Source: Pseudomonas putida (lineage in GTDB: Bacteria; Pseudomonadota; Gammaproteobacteria; Pseudomonadales; Pseudomonadaceae). Taken from it: DNA of 64,000 nt. This document shows, in pieces, positions 33,966 to 43,600 of this stretch; the stretch's first letter is position 1; every line of letters starts with the position of its first letter. Location of the stretch: NCBI RefSeq assembly GCF_001941965.1, contig NZ_MKZO01000007.1:1-64000 (forward strand), written 5' to 3'. Below the pieces are notes generated by a model. It was not told the DNA's origin and made no database searches. It saw nothing but the letters and a program-made list of their open reading frames with translations. Made by a program: the position numbers and the translations under genes.

Positions 33966-34972
33966 GCTTTGATGGATCGCCAACCCAGGTGTTGGCAATC
34001 GAAGATGATTCACAGGTTGGCCATGCCCGGCGCACCGCGCAGCAACTGGTGCAACTGCATCGCTTCAATGATACCGATGCCGGTCGGGTAGCACTGGTGG
34101 TGACCGAATTGGCGAGCAATCTGCTCAAGCACGCCGGCAGCGGCGAACTGCACCTGCGCATGCTGCCGCGACCTGGCGCCACCGGCTTCGAGGTGCTGTC
34201 CGTTGATCGGGCCAGCGGCTTCGACCGCGACGCCTGCATGATCGACGGCTTCTCCACCGGCGGCACCCAGGGCATCGGTCTGGGCGCGGTAGCCCGGCAG
34301 TCCGATGTGTTCGACATGCACACCGACGAGCGTGGCACCGTATTGCTGGCGCGGATATTCCGCTCCAACGACCGGGACGCGGATATTCCCTACGGCATCA
34401 GCCAGCATTCCTTGTACAACGACCCACGTTGCGGCGATAGCTGGTTCCTGGCCTTCGCCGACCATCGAATCAGCGCCATGGTGGTAGACGGCTTGGGTCA
34501 CGGGGTAGAAGCGGAACACGCCGCGTTGCACGGCCGCGAGGCGTTCGCGCTGCAACCATTCATGGCACCCGAGCGCCTCATGGAAGAGATGCACGAGGCC
34601 ATGCGCGGCACTCGCGGCGGAGCGGTGGCCTTCGCCCAGTTCGACGATGCGCACGACCAGATCCGCTTTACCGGCATTGGCAATATCAACGCCAGCCTGG
34701 TCAATCCGGAGAAAGCCCGCGGCCTGACCTCCCACGCCGGCATCGTCGGCGCCCAGTACCGCAAGGTGCAGACCTTCGACTACGCTGGCGTGAGGGGCAA
34801 CCTGCTGATCCTGCACAGCGACGGCCTGCAATCGCGCTGGAACCTGCGCGACTACCCCGGTCTGCTGCAACGCCACCCGGCGGTGATCGCCACGGTGCTG
34901 CACCGCGATTTCAACCGGGGTCGCGACGATGTGACCGTGCTGGTGGTAGCCCTGGAGACCGTCGATGACTGA
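33956..34972 (+). CDS. RsbX/SpoIIE-type PP2C phosphatase with N-terminal GHKL domain
   Basis: The 338-residue protein joins an N-terminal HATPase_c_2-like domain (VTELASNLLKHAGSG at ~50-63, TGGTQGIGLGAVARQSD at ~101-117) to a C-terminal PP2C/SpoIIE phosphatase. Its metal residues are Asp161 and Asp178 (VVDGLGHG) and the final Asp in RGRDDVTVLV. RsbX-like enzymes reset stressosomes by dephosphorylating RsbS and RsbR. The ATG at 33956 overlaps the RsbT-like gene by 10 bp. The GHKL half may be a kinase or an RsbT-like binding module; its activity is inference. Confidence 0.88.
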   Translation: MDLSFDGSPTQVLAIEDDSQVGHARRTAQQLVQLHRFNDTDAGRVALVVTELASNLLKHAGSGELHLRMLPRPGATGFEVLSVDRASGFDRDACMIDGFSTGGTQGIGLGAVARQSDVFDMHTDERGTVLLARIFRSNDRDADIPYGISQHSLYNDPRCGDSWFLAFADHRISAMVVDGLGHGVEAEHAALHGREAFALQPFMAPERLMEEMHEAMRGTRGGAVAFAQFDDAHDQIRFTGIGNINASLVNPEKARGLTSHAGIVGAQYRKVQTFDYAGVRGNLLILHSDGLQSRWNLRDYPGLLQRHPAVIATVLHRDFNRGRDDVTVLVVALETVDD

Positions 34973-35837
34973 TTTGTCCAACCTCACTGCCGAGCAGCGC
35001 GCCCTGTTCGAGCGCCTGCAGGGCGAAACCGATGCCCTGCGCGCCGAACTCGACGAAACCAACCAGGGCGTGCTGGCCCTGTATTCCGAGCTGGACATGC
35101 AGGCCGAGCAACTGCGCCAGGCTTCCGACCTGAAAAGCCGCTTCCTGTCCTACATGAGCCATGAATTCCGCACCCCGCTGGGCTCGATCCTGAGCATCAC
35201 CAGCCTGCTCGCCGACGAACTGGACGGCCCGCTGAGCCCCGAGCAGCACAAGCAGGTGGCTTTCGTCAGCAATGCCACCCGCGAGCTCAGCGACATGGTC
35301 GACGACCTGCTGGACCTCGCCAAGATCGAGGCCGGGCGCATCACCATCTCGCCGGGCTGGTTCGACATGCTCGACCTGTTCGCCGCCCTGCGCGGCATGT
35401 TCCGGCCGATCGTCAACAGCGCCAACGTGGACCTGATCTTCGAGGAACCCACCGGCCTGCCGCGGCTCTATACCGATGACAAGAAGCTGGCGCAGATCCT
35501 GCGCAACTTCATTTCCAACTCGCTGAAGTTCACCACCAGCGGCGAGGTGCGGGTCTCGGCCAGCCTGGAAGACCGCGACCGGATCCGCTTTGCGGTGACC
35601 GATACCGGCATCGGCATCGCCCCGGAACTGCACGGGGCGCTGTTCGAGGACTTTTCCCAGGTCGATTCGCCACTGCAGAAGCGCCTGCGTGGCACGGGCC
35701 TGGGCCTGTCGCTGTGCAAACGCTTCGCCGAGCTGCTGGGCGGTGAAGTCGGGGTGAGCAGCGAACCCGGGGTCGGCTCGACCTTCTTCGTGATCATCCC
35801 CCTGGCCATGGCCACGGAGGCCGTCGATGAAACGTGA
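34965..35837 (+). CDS. Cytoplasmic histidine kinase (coiled coil-HisKA-HATPase)
   Basis: The 290-residue soluble kinase has no membrane segment. An N-terminal coiled coil (AEQRALFERLQGETDALRAE through DMQAEQLRQ) leads into HisKA with phospho-acceptor His66 in SYMSHEFRTPLGS. HATPase_c follows, with NFISNSLKF, DTGIGIAPE and GTGLGLSLCKRF. Lacking its own sensor, it likely receives its signal from the stressosome proteins encoded upstream. It overlaps its neighbours by 8 and 11 bp. The partner receiver is probably one of the REC domains in the next gene. Confidence 0.92.
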   Translation: MTDLSNLTAEQRALFERLQGETDALRAELDETNQGVLALYSELDMQAEQLRQASDLKSRFLSYMSHEFRTPLGSILSITSLLADELDGPLSPEQHKQVAFVSNATRELSDMVDDLLDLAKIEAGRITISPGWFDMLDLFAALRGMFRPIVNSANVDLIFEEPTGLPRLYTDDKKLAQILRNFISNSLKFTTSGEVRVSASLEDRDRIRFAVTDTGIGIAPELHGALFEDFSQVDSPLQKRLRGTGLGLSLCKRFAELLGGEVGVSSEPGVGSTFFVIIPLAMATEAVDET

Positions 35838-37770
35838 TCTGCGCCTGCTGATCGTCGATGACAACATTGCCACACGCTATGCCCTGCGCCGTCGCCTCGA
35901 CCGCCAGGGCTACACGGTGCTGGAGGCCGGTACCGGCGGAGAAGGCCTGGCGCTGATCGAGAACGAACGCCTCGATGCGCTGATCCTCGACGTCAACCTG
36001 CCGGACATGAGCGGCTTCGATATCGTCCGCACCCTGCGTGCCGACCCGCGCACGGCCTTGCTGCCGGTGATCCACGTCTCGGCGGCGTCGATCCAGACCG
36101 GCGATATCATCACCGGCCTGGATGCCGGCGCCGACGCCTACCTGATCCACCCGGTCGATGCCGATGTATTGCTCGCCACCCTGCGCACCCTGCTGCGGGT
36201 GCGCGACACGGAAAACGCCCTGCGCGAGAGCGAATTGCGCTTTCGCGAGATCTTCGCCAACGTCTCGGCTCCGATCGCCGTGCTTGACGCCAACCTGACC
36301 ATCCACGAATGCAACCAGGCGTTCGCCCAGCTGCTCGAAGGCGTCAGCGACCCGCAGACCCCACGGGAATGCCTGGATGACAACGAGCCTTCGGTGATCG
36401 GTGAACTGCGCCTGCGCCTGGCCGATGGCGAGCGCTGGAAAGGCACGCTGAACATGCGGGTCAAGGGTGAACTGCGCGAGACCGAATGGCAGATCTCGCC
36501 TTACCGCACCCCGGGCTCCAGCCTGGTCTTCGTCGAGGACGTCACCGAGCACCGCCATCGCGAGCGCTCGCACCAGGCCCAGCTCGACGATGCCAACAGC
36601 CAGCTGGCCAAGGAAGTGGCGGTGCGCGCGCGCACCGAAGAGCAACTGCTCCAGGCGCAGAAAATGGACGCCCTGGGCAAGCTTACCGGCGGTATCGCCC
36701 ACGACTTCAACAACATGCTCACCGGGATCATCACCAGCCTGGAACTGATCGGCAAACAGGCCGGTGTCCAGGCGTCGCCGAAACTGCAGATCTACGCCGA
36801 GGCCGCGCTCGCCTCGGCCACCAGCGCGGCGTCCCTGACCCACCGCCTGCTCGCCTTTGCCCGCCAGCAGCCGCTGGACACCCGCCCGGTGGATATCAAC
36901 GAACACGTACGCTCGCTGGAAGACCTGCTGATCCGCACCATCGGCGAACGTATCGTGCTCAAGCTGGAGTTGACCAACCAGCCAGCCATCGCCCTGGTCG
37001 ACCCGGTGCAACTGGAAAGTGCCGTGCTCAACCTGGCGATCAACGCCCGCGACGCCCTGCCCCAGGGCGGGCATATCTGGATCAGCACCTATGCCGCGTA
37101 CTCCCGCGGCAACCCGAAGATGCAGGATGGTGCCTATGTCTCGCTGTCGGTACGCGACGACGGTATCGGCATCGACCACAGCGTGATCGACAAGGTCTTC
37201 GAACCCTTCTTCACCACCAAGCCGCTGGGCCAGGGCACCGGGCTGGGGCTCTCGACCATCTACGGCTTCGCCCGCCAGTCTGGCGGCGATGCGCATATCC
37301 GCAGCGTGATGGGCCGGGGCACCGAAGTGACCCTGCTGCTGCCGGCGGCCAACGAAGTGCCGGGGTCGCCGCCGGAGCCCCAGGGCAACGTCGATCCGCA
37401 GGGCCAGGGCGAACATATCCTGATCGTCGAGGACATGGCCTCGGTGCGCCTGTTCGTCAGCGAAGTGCTGCTCGATGCCGGTTATCGCTGTACCACGGTG
37501 GAAAGCATCGAACTGGCCCTGGAGCATCTGCAAAAGGATGCGTCCATCGACCTGCTGCTGACCGATGTCGGCCTGCCGCGCATGAGCGGACGGGAACTGG
37601 CGGACGTGGCCCGGGGCTGGCGGGCGGGACTGCCGGTGCTGTTCATGACCGGGTATGCGCAAACCGCACTGAATCGCCAGGCGTTCCTGGCGCCGGGGAT
37701 GGACATGCTGTTCAAGCCGTTCCAGATCGGCGAGTTGCTGGAGAAGGTGCGGCGGGTGCTGGAGGGCTAG
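35827..37770 (+). CDS. Hybrid kinase, REC-PAS-HisKA-HATPase-REC
   Basis: The 647-residue soluble protein contains REC1 (1-125; Asp11/12, phospho-site Asp55), PAS (~137-245), a coiled coil, HisKA with His292 in GGIAHDFNNMLTG, HATPase (NLAINARDA, DDGIGID, GTGLGLSTIYG) and REC2 (530-645; Asp580, Lys630). In REC1 the conserved Lys of KP is His108 (LIHPVDAD), which may alter its phosphorylation switching. The HDFNN H-box places it in a common hybrid-kinase class. No DNA-binding or diguanylate cyclase output is present, so the output must be another protein. It is the last gene of the stressosome operon. Confidence 0.93.
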   Translation: MKRDLRLLIVDDNIATRYALRRRLDRQGYTVLEAGTGGEGLALIENERLDALILDVNLPDMSGFDIVRTLRADPRTALLPVIHVSAASIQTGDIITGLDAGADAYLIHPVDADVLLATLRTLLRVRDTENALRESELRFREIFANVSAPIAVLDANLTIHECNQAFAQLLEGVSDPQTPRECLDDNEPSVIGELRLRLADGERWKGTLNMRVKGELRETEWQISPYRTPGSSLVFVEDVTEHRHRERSHQAQLDDANSQLAKEVAVRARTEEQLLQAQKMDALGKLTGGIAHDFNNMLTGIITSLELIGKQAGVQASPKLQIYAEAALASATSAASLTHRLLAFARQQPLDTRPVDINEHVRSLEDLLIRTIGERIVLKLELTNQPAIALVDPVQLESAVLNLAINARDALPQGGHIWISTYAAYSRGNPKMQDGAYVSLSVRDDGIGIDHSVIDKVFEPFFTTKPLGQGTGLGLSTIYGFARQSGGDAHIRSVMGRGTEVTLLLPAANEVPGSPPEPQGNVDPQGQGEHILIVEDMASVRLFVSEVLLDAGYRCTTVESIELALEHLQKDASIDLLLTDVGLPRMSGRELADVARGWRAGLPVLFMTGYAQTALNRQAFLAPGMDMLFKPFQIGELLEKVRRVLEG

Positions 37771-37811
37771 GCTCGTTCGGGCCTCGTTCCATTCAGATGC
37801 TCAATGGCAGC

Positions 37812-38321
37812 CTAGCCGGTGACCGTCCACTTCATATCAGCCTTAAGGCTGTGCTGATCGACGACTGCCGGATGGGCATCGAGCGCTTTCAAAAGGCCTT
37901 TCATTTTCTTTTTTACAACAGCAGGGTCTATCGCTCGAGGGCGAAGCCTGCTGTGCTTGGCCGGTTGCTCCAGATGCAAGACTATGCGCAATCGCTGTTT
38001 AGCCAGCAGCTTGCGTGCAATTCCACGCGCATGGCGGTCGCGGCCCTGGAATCTGGCGGAAACAAGACCTGCAAGGGTGTCGCGAACCTTGAGGGCAACT
38101 TCATCAGCAAGGTCAATGGTCTTGGTCCTGTCGTGCATACGGTAATCTTTGACTTCAATCAGCCAACTGATCTCTTCGTCGGCAAACACCAGGTCCACCG
38201 CTTTGGTTCCGCCAAAGGCACTGTTGAACTGCTGGCGGTAATGTTCCCAGTCGTCATATTTGCTAGCAGCAGCCCCCTGTGGAAAACTGAACGTCAACAG
38301 CCCTTCCTGAAGCATAGTCAT
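37812..38321 (-). CDS. Small PD-(D/E)XK nuclease-like protein, partner of the ATPase
   Basis: The 169-residue protein is of unknown family. It shows a PD-(D/E)XK-like core: Asp43 (KAVDLVFADE), then twelve residues, then Glu56-Val-Lys58 (WLIEVKDYR), with hydrophobic beta strands around both. The C-terminal half is basic (RFQGRDRHARGIARKLLAKQ), consistent with nucleic-acid binding. Its ATG lies one base after the stop of the ATPase gene with a GGGGGAA ribosome site, so the two form a coupled pair. It could cleave DNA or RNA when released or activated by the ATPase. The nuclease assignment rests on the motif only. Confidence 0.65.
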   Translation of the reverse strand: MTMLQEGLLTFSFPQGAAASKYDDWEHYRQQFNSAFGGTKAVDLVFADEEISWLIEVKDYRMHDRTKTIDLADEVALKVRDTLAGLVSARFQGRDRHARGIARKLLAKQRLRIVLHLEQPAKHSRLRPRAIDPAVVKKKMKGLLKALDAHPAVVDQHSLKADMKWTVTG

Positions 38322-38322
38322 C

Positions 38323-39360
38323 TCATTCCCCCAATGCCATGAAGCGATCGGACTGTTTCAACTCTTCATCAAGAAGAACCAGTGTGCGCAGATCATCTGT
38401 CGAATCCCCCTGTTCCAACTCGACGCCCTCCTCCCCTGCTTTGAGGGAAAAGTAGCGCTGCTTCACCTTTTTGAACTCTGCCTGCTCCGAGAGCATTTCA
38501 AGTTCGCGTAACAGGAACAGCGAGTGACTGGCAACAAATACCTGGATACCTTGCTGACAGAGATTCAGGATGCAGGCAGCGATAACCTTGATCAACTTGG
38601 GATTGAGGTTGGTTTCAGGCTCGTCCCAAAACAGGTAGCCCTGCTCCAGCAGTACGCCGGTACTAATCAGGCGTGCCAGCATCGCGATCTTACGCAGGCC
38701 CTCGGCAACCAGTGGCATCTCCATTTTGCCCTCGCCCGGCACCTGGAGATAAAAACGGCCATTGGCGGGATCGACGATGACCTTGCCGCCCATGATCTGC
38801 TCCAGCGGCTTTACCAGCGCAGCGACCTTCTTTTCCCGGGGCCCCTTCAACGTGGGGCTGCCGAGCAGCGAAACCGTGTCTCGCCAGCTTTCCTCGAACT
38901 CTAGGTGGTAGTTGTCATACAGCGGCAGAAACCACGGGCACAGCGTGACCAGTTCCCTTGTGGGCAGATAGACCGGCGACTTCTCAAGGCCACTTTCCGG
39001 ATGAACATCCACCTGAACAGAACTGCTGGACTGACTGGAAAAACTGATTGCAAGATTTTCCTGCTCATCCTGCATGATCAGAGACACCTCGCACTTCCCT
39101 TTACCCTGACGTCGTTTGGAGAGGCGACCAAGAGCATCGGGGCGAAAAACGCCCATGAGCTTATCCGCACAGTTCTTCTGCAATGCAGACTTGGTCAGAC
39201 CCTTGGTGTCCGCCTGAACCTTCAAAAGGCTGTAGAGCAATTTCAGCAGTTGGCTTTTACCACAGCCGTTTTCGCCAACGATCACATTCAGACCGGGGGC
39301 GAACTTGAATGTCTCATTTGGCAAAGGGCCAAAATTGTTTATCTCGACACGTTTCAACAT
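38323..39360 (-). CDS. AAA15/ABC-type ATPase (AAA_21, OLD/AbiEii-like)
   Basis: The 345-residue ATPase starts MLKRVEINNFGPLPNETF, the usual opening of RecF/SMC-like AAA15 proteins. It has Walker A GENGCGKS (residues 29-36), a signature-like LVAEGLRKIAMLARLI, Walker B LFWDEPETNLNP and the switch His in VFVASHSLFLLRE. A 10-codon extension to 39390 is possible, but AAGGG is better placed for the start at 39360. No TOPRIM or nuclease domain is fused; that role probably belongs to the coupled downstream gene. Proteins of this group are sensors in OLD, PARIS, Septu and related phage-defence systems. Confidence 0.85.
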   Translation of the reverse strand: MLKRVEINNFGPLPNETFKFAPGLNVIVGENGCGKSQLLKLLYSLLKVQADTKGLTKSALQKNCADKLMGVFRPDALGRLSKRRQGKGKCEVSLIMQDEQENLAISFSSQSSSSVQVDVHPESGLEKSPVYLPTRELVTLCPWFLPLYDNYHLEFEESWRDTVSLLGSPTLKGPREKKVAALVKPLEQIMGGKVIVDPANGRFYLQVPGEGKMEMPLVAEGLRKIAMLARLISTGVLLEQGYLFWDEPETNLNPKLIKVIAACILNLCQQGIQVFVASHSLFLLRELEMLSEQAEFKKVKQRYFSLKAGEEGVELEQGDSTDDLRTLVLLDEELKQSDRFMALGE

Positions 39361-39562
39361 AACAAGGCCCTTGCAGTTTCCTTTACTCATCTCGTCGTAA
39401 CGACATGAGCCAACAACAGGTGAATTTCATCCGGATCACAACGCCTGATAGATAATTGCAGGCAGTCCAGAGCTGTCAAGGCAGGCGCCCTTTCGGCAGT
39501 TCACGAAGTGCAACATAGTACTTCAGCGCAGAGATCCGGAGATACCCTGAACACACACGGCA

Positions 39563-40468
39563 TCACACATTGCCTGAACGTAAGTCCGACTCATCGAGCA
39601 ACCACCCCCGAAACGCCTCCAGCGCCGGCAACGCCCGGTTCCTCGCTGGATACACCAGGTAATACCCCCGCGCACTGGCATAAGGCAGCACCGGACTGAC
39701 CAGCTTGCCCTCGGCCAGCTCATCGGTGATCAGGATGCGCGGCACCAGGCCAATCCCGATATCCGCCCGCACCGCCTGGATCAGGTGTGAAGTCAGCTCG
39801 AAACTCGGCCCCAGGCGCATCGCCTGATGGGCAACGCCATGGTGAGTGAACCAGTCCCCCCAGGCGTTGGGGTTGTTGGTGACGCTGAGCAGCGTCTGCC
39901 GGCTGATGTCCTGCGGCGTCCATTCGCTGCGGGTCGCCGCCAGGGCCGGCGAGAGGATCACCACCAGTTCCTCGGCATGCAGCCGGTGACAGACCAGCCC
40001 CGGCTGGTCGCCACTGGCAACCACGATAGCGGCATCGATGCCGCTGGTGGCGAAGTCCACCGGTTCGATCCGCGAGTTGATATGCACCAGCACCTCGGGA
40101 TGCCGCCGGTAGAACTCATGCAAGCGCGGCAACAACCATTTCGAGCCGAAGGTCGGCAGGGTCGCCAGGCGCAGGCTGCCGCCGCCGCCCTGGTGGGCGA
40201 TGGCATGCAGGGTGGCGCTGCGGATCCGCCCCAGCGCCTCGCTGATCTCGCGCTGGTACAGGCGCCCGACCTCGGTGAGCTTGACCGTGCGCCCTTCACG
40301 GCGGAACAGGATGACCCCCAACTGCTGCTCCAGGGTCTGCACCTGGCGGCTCACCGCGCTCTGGGTCAGGGACAGTTCCTCGGCGGCGCGGGTGTAGCTT
40401 TCATGCCGGGCGGCGGCCTCGAAGGCCAGGAGCAACGACATCGACGGGGTCAGGTTGCGGTAATTCAT
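39563..40468 (-). CDS. LysR-family transcriptional regulator (GcvA-like)
   Basis: The 301-residue protein has an N-terminal HTH (LLAFEAAARHESYTRAAEEL then SLTQSAVSRQVQTLEQQLG) and a periplasmic-binding-type effector domain. FRREGRTVKLTEVGRLY is typical of the GcvA-like subgroup. It is divergent from the ydiJ-like dehydrogenase across 152 bases and probably activates that gene in response to its 2-hydroxyacid substrate or product. Confidence 0.92.
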   Translation of the reverse strand: MNYRNLTPSMSLLLAFEAAARHESYTRAAEELSLTQSAVSRQVQTLEQQLGVILFRREGRTVKLTEVGRLYQREISEALGRIRSATLHAIAHQGGGGSLRLATLPTFGSKWLLPRLHEFYRRHPEVLVHINSRIEPVDFATSGIDAAIVVASGDQPGLVCHRLHAEELVVILSPALAATRSEWTPQDISRQTLLSVTNNPNAWGDWFTHHGVAHQAMRLGPSFELTSHLIQAVRADIGIGLVPRILITDELAEGKLVSPVLPYASARGYYLVYPARNRALPALEAFRGWLLDESDLRSGNV

Positions 40469-40620
40469 TCATAAAACTCATCAAAGACTGTGTCATTTTC
40501 CGTTTGTGCCCGGCGCGACACTACGGAATCATTGGCATCATCCACTACCTGAGCGAGCCATGACCATACCCTCAGCTCAGGTATTCATGATTAGCCCAAA
40601 TTAAAAGAGGCCATCCGCCG

Positions 40621-43600
40621 ATGATCGCCCAACTCCCGGTGAGCGCACCCGCCACCGATTACGCCGCCTTCCTCGATGCCCTGCGCGCCGCCGGTTTCCG
40701 TGGCCAGTTCAGCACCGACTACGGCACCCGTACCGTGCTCGCCACCGACAACTCGATCTACCAGCGCCTGCCCCAGGCCGCAGTGTTCCCGCTGGATGCC
40801 GACGATGTGGCGAAGGTCGCCGCGCTGATGGCCGAGCCACGCTTCCGCCAGATCAAGCTGACCCCGCGCGGCGGCGGCACCGGCACCAATGGCCAATCGC
40901 TGACCGACGGCATCGTCGTCGACCTGTCGCGGCATATGAACACCATTCTCGAAATCAACGTCGAGGAGCGCTGGGTACGGGTCCAGGCCGGGGTGGTCAA
41001 GGACCAGCTCAACGCCGCGCTCAAGCCCCACGGGCTGTTCTTCGCCCCCGAGCTGTCCACCTCCAACCGCGCCACCGTCGGCGGCATGATCAACACCGAC
41101 GCCAGCGGCCAGGGCAGTTGCACCTACGGCAAGACCCGCGACCACGTGCTGGAGCTGCACAGCGTGCTGCTCGGCGGCGAGCGCCTGCACAGCCTGCCGG
41201 TGGATGACGCCACCCTCGACGCTGCCTGCGCCCTGCCCGGCCGGGTCGGCGAGGTGTACCGCATGGCCCGGGATATCCAGGAAACCCAGGGCGAACTGAT
41301 CGAAAGCACCTTCCCCAAGCTCAACCGCTGCCTGACCGGCTACGACCTCGCCCACCTGCGCGACGACGACGGCCGCTTCAATCTGAACAGCGTGCTGTGC
41401 GGCGCCGAAGGCTCGCTGGGCTACGTGGTGGAAGCCAAGCTCAACGTGCTGCCGATTCCGAAATACGCGGTGCTGGTCAACGTGCGCTACACCAGCTTCA
41501 TGGACGCCCTGCGCGACGCCAATGCGCTGATGGCGCACAAGCCGCTGTCGATCGAGACGGTGGACTCGCGGGTGCTGATGCTGGCGATGCAGGACATCGT
41601 CTGGCACAGCGTCGCCGAATACTTCCCGGCCGACCCGGAGAAGCCGACCCTGGGCATCAACCTGGTGGAGTTCTGCGGCGATGAGCCGGACGAAGTCAAC
41701 GCCCGGGTCGCAGCCTTTATCCAGCATCTGCAGCAGGACACCAGCGTCGAGCGCCTGGGCCACACCCTGGCCGAAGGCTCGGCGGCGGTGACCCGCGTCT
41801 ACACCATGCGCAAGCGCTCGGTGGGCCTGCTCGGCAACGTCGAGGGCGAGGTGCGCCCGCAGCCGTTCGTCGAGGACACTGCGGTACCGCCGGAGCAACT
41901 GGCCGACTACATCGCCGAGTTCCGCGCCCTGCTCGACGGCTACGGCCTGACCTACGGCATGTTCGGCCATGTCGATGCCGGCGTGCTGCATGTGCGCCCG
42001 GCCCTGGACATGAAGGACCCGGCCCAGGCGGCGCTGGTCAAGCCGATCTCCGATGCCGTCGCCGCCCTGACCCAGCGCTACGGTGGCCTGCTCTGGGGCG
42101 AACACGGCAAGGGCCTGCGCTCGGAATACGTGCCGGACTACTTCGGCGCACTGTACCCGGCGCTGCAGCGCCTGAAAGGTGCGTTCGACCCGCACAACCA
42201 GCTCAACCCGGGCAAGATCTGCACTCCGCCGGACAGCGCGGAGGGCCTGATCAAGGTCAACGAAGCACCGCTGCGTGGCGAGCATGACCGGCAGATCGAC
42301 GAGCGCGTATGGCAAAGCTTCGGCAGCGCCGTGCACTGCAACGGCAACGGCGCCTGCTACAACTACGACCCCGACGACGCCATGTGCCCGTCGTGGAAAG
42401 CCACCCGCCAGCGCCAGCACTCGCCCAAGGGCCGTGCCTCGCTGATCCGCGAATGGCTGCGCCTGCAAGGGGCGGCGAATATCGATGTGCTGGCACCGAA
42501 CAAGGTGTCCTGGCTCAAGGGCCTGCCCCAGCGCCTGCGCAATGTGCGCGCGCAGAAACAGGGCCAGGCCGACTTCTCCCACGAAGTCTACGACGCCATG
42601 GCCGGCTGCCTGGCGTGCAAGTCCTGCGCCGGGCAGTGCCCGATCAAGGTCAACGTGCCAGACTTCCGCTCGCGCTTCCTCGAGCTGTACCACAACCGCT
42701 ACCAGCGTCCGCTGCGCGACTACCTGATCGGCTCGCTGGAATTCACCATCCCGTACCTGGCCCACGCGCCGGGGCTGTACAACGCGGTGATGGGATCGAA
42801 GTTCGTCAGCGGCCTGCTGGCCGATCGCATCGGCATGGTCGACAGCCCGCTGATCAGCCGCTTCAACTTCCAGGCCACCCTGAAGCGCTGCGGCGTGCGT
42901 GCGGCCAGCGTCCCGGCCCTGCGCGAGCTGACCCCGGCGCAGCGCGAGCGCAGCATCGTGCTGGTCCAGGATGCCTTTACCCGCTACTTCGAAACGCCGC
43001 TGCTGGCGTCGTTCATCGACCTGGCCCATCGCCTGGGCCACAAGATCTTCCTCGCGCCGTACAGCGCCAACGGCAAGCCGCTGCATGTGCAGGGCTTCCT
43101 TGGCGCCTTCGCCAAGGCGGCGATCCGCAACGGCACCCAGCTCAAGGCCCTGGCCGACTGCGGCGTGCCGCTGGTGGGGCTGGACCCGGCGATGACCCTG
43201 GTCTATCGCCAGGAGTACCAGAAGGTCCCGGGCCTGGAAGGCAGCCCGAACGTGCTGTTGCCGCAGGAATGGCTGATGGAGGTACTGCCGGAGCAAGCCA
43301 GCAAGGGCGGCAATTTCCGCCTGCTGGCGCACTGCACCGAGAAGACCAATGTGCCGGCCAGTACCAGGCAATGGGAGCAGGTGTTCTCGCGCCTGGGCCT
43401 GAAGCTGGTGACCGAGGCCACCGGTTGCTGCGGGATGTCCGGGACCTACGGGCATGAAGCGCGCAACCAGGAAACCTCGAAGACCCTCTTCGAGCAGTCC
43501 TGGGCCGGCAAGCTGGACAAGGACGGCGAGCCGCTGGCGACCGGGTACTCGTGCCGCAGCCAGGTCAAACGCATGGCCGACCGCAAGCTGCGGCATCCGC

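Noticed and set aside
37812..39390. Type II toxin-antitoxin (AbiE) interpretation of the ATPase pair
   Set aside because: AbiEii itself is a nucleotidyltransferase; the ATPase only shares the Pfam nickname, and the partner has no HTH antitoxin features.
38524..39408. Open frames on the plus strand opposite the ATPase gene
   Set aside because: No start context or domain, and they are antisense to intact Walker A and B motifs.
40591..43596. 1001-residue open frame on the minus strand opposite the ydiJ-like gene
   Set aside because: Antisense shadow with Arg/Gln/His-rich composition and no motifs; the plus strand has intact FAD and Fe-S motifs throughout.
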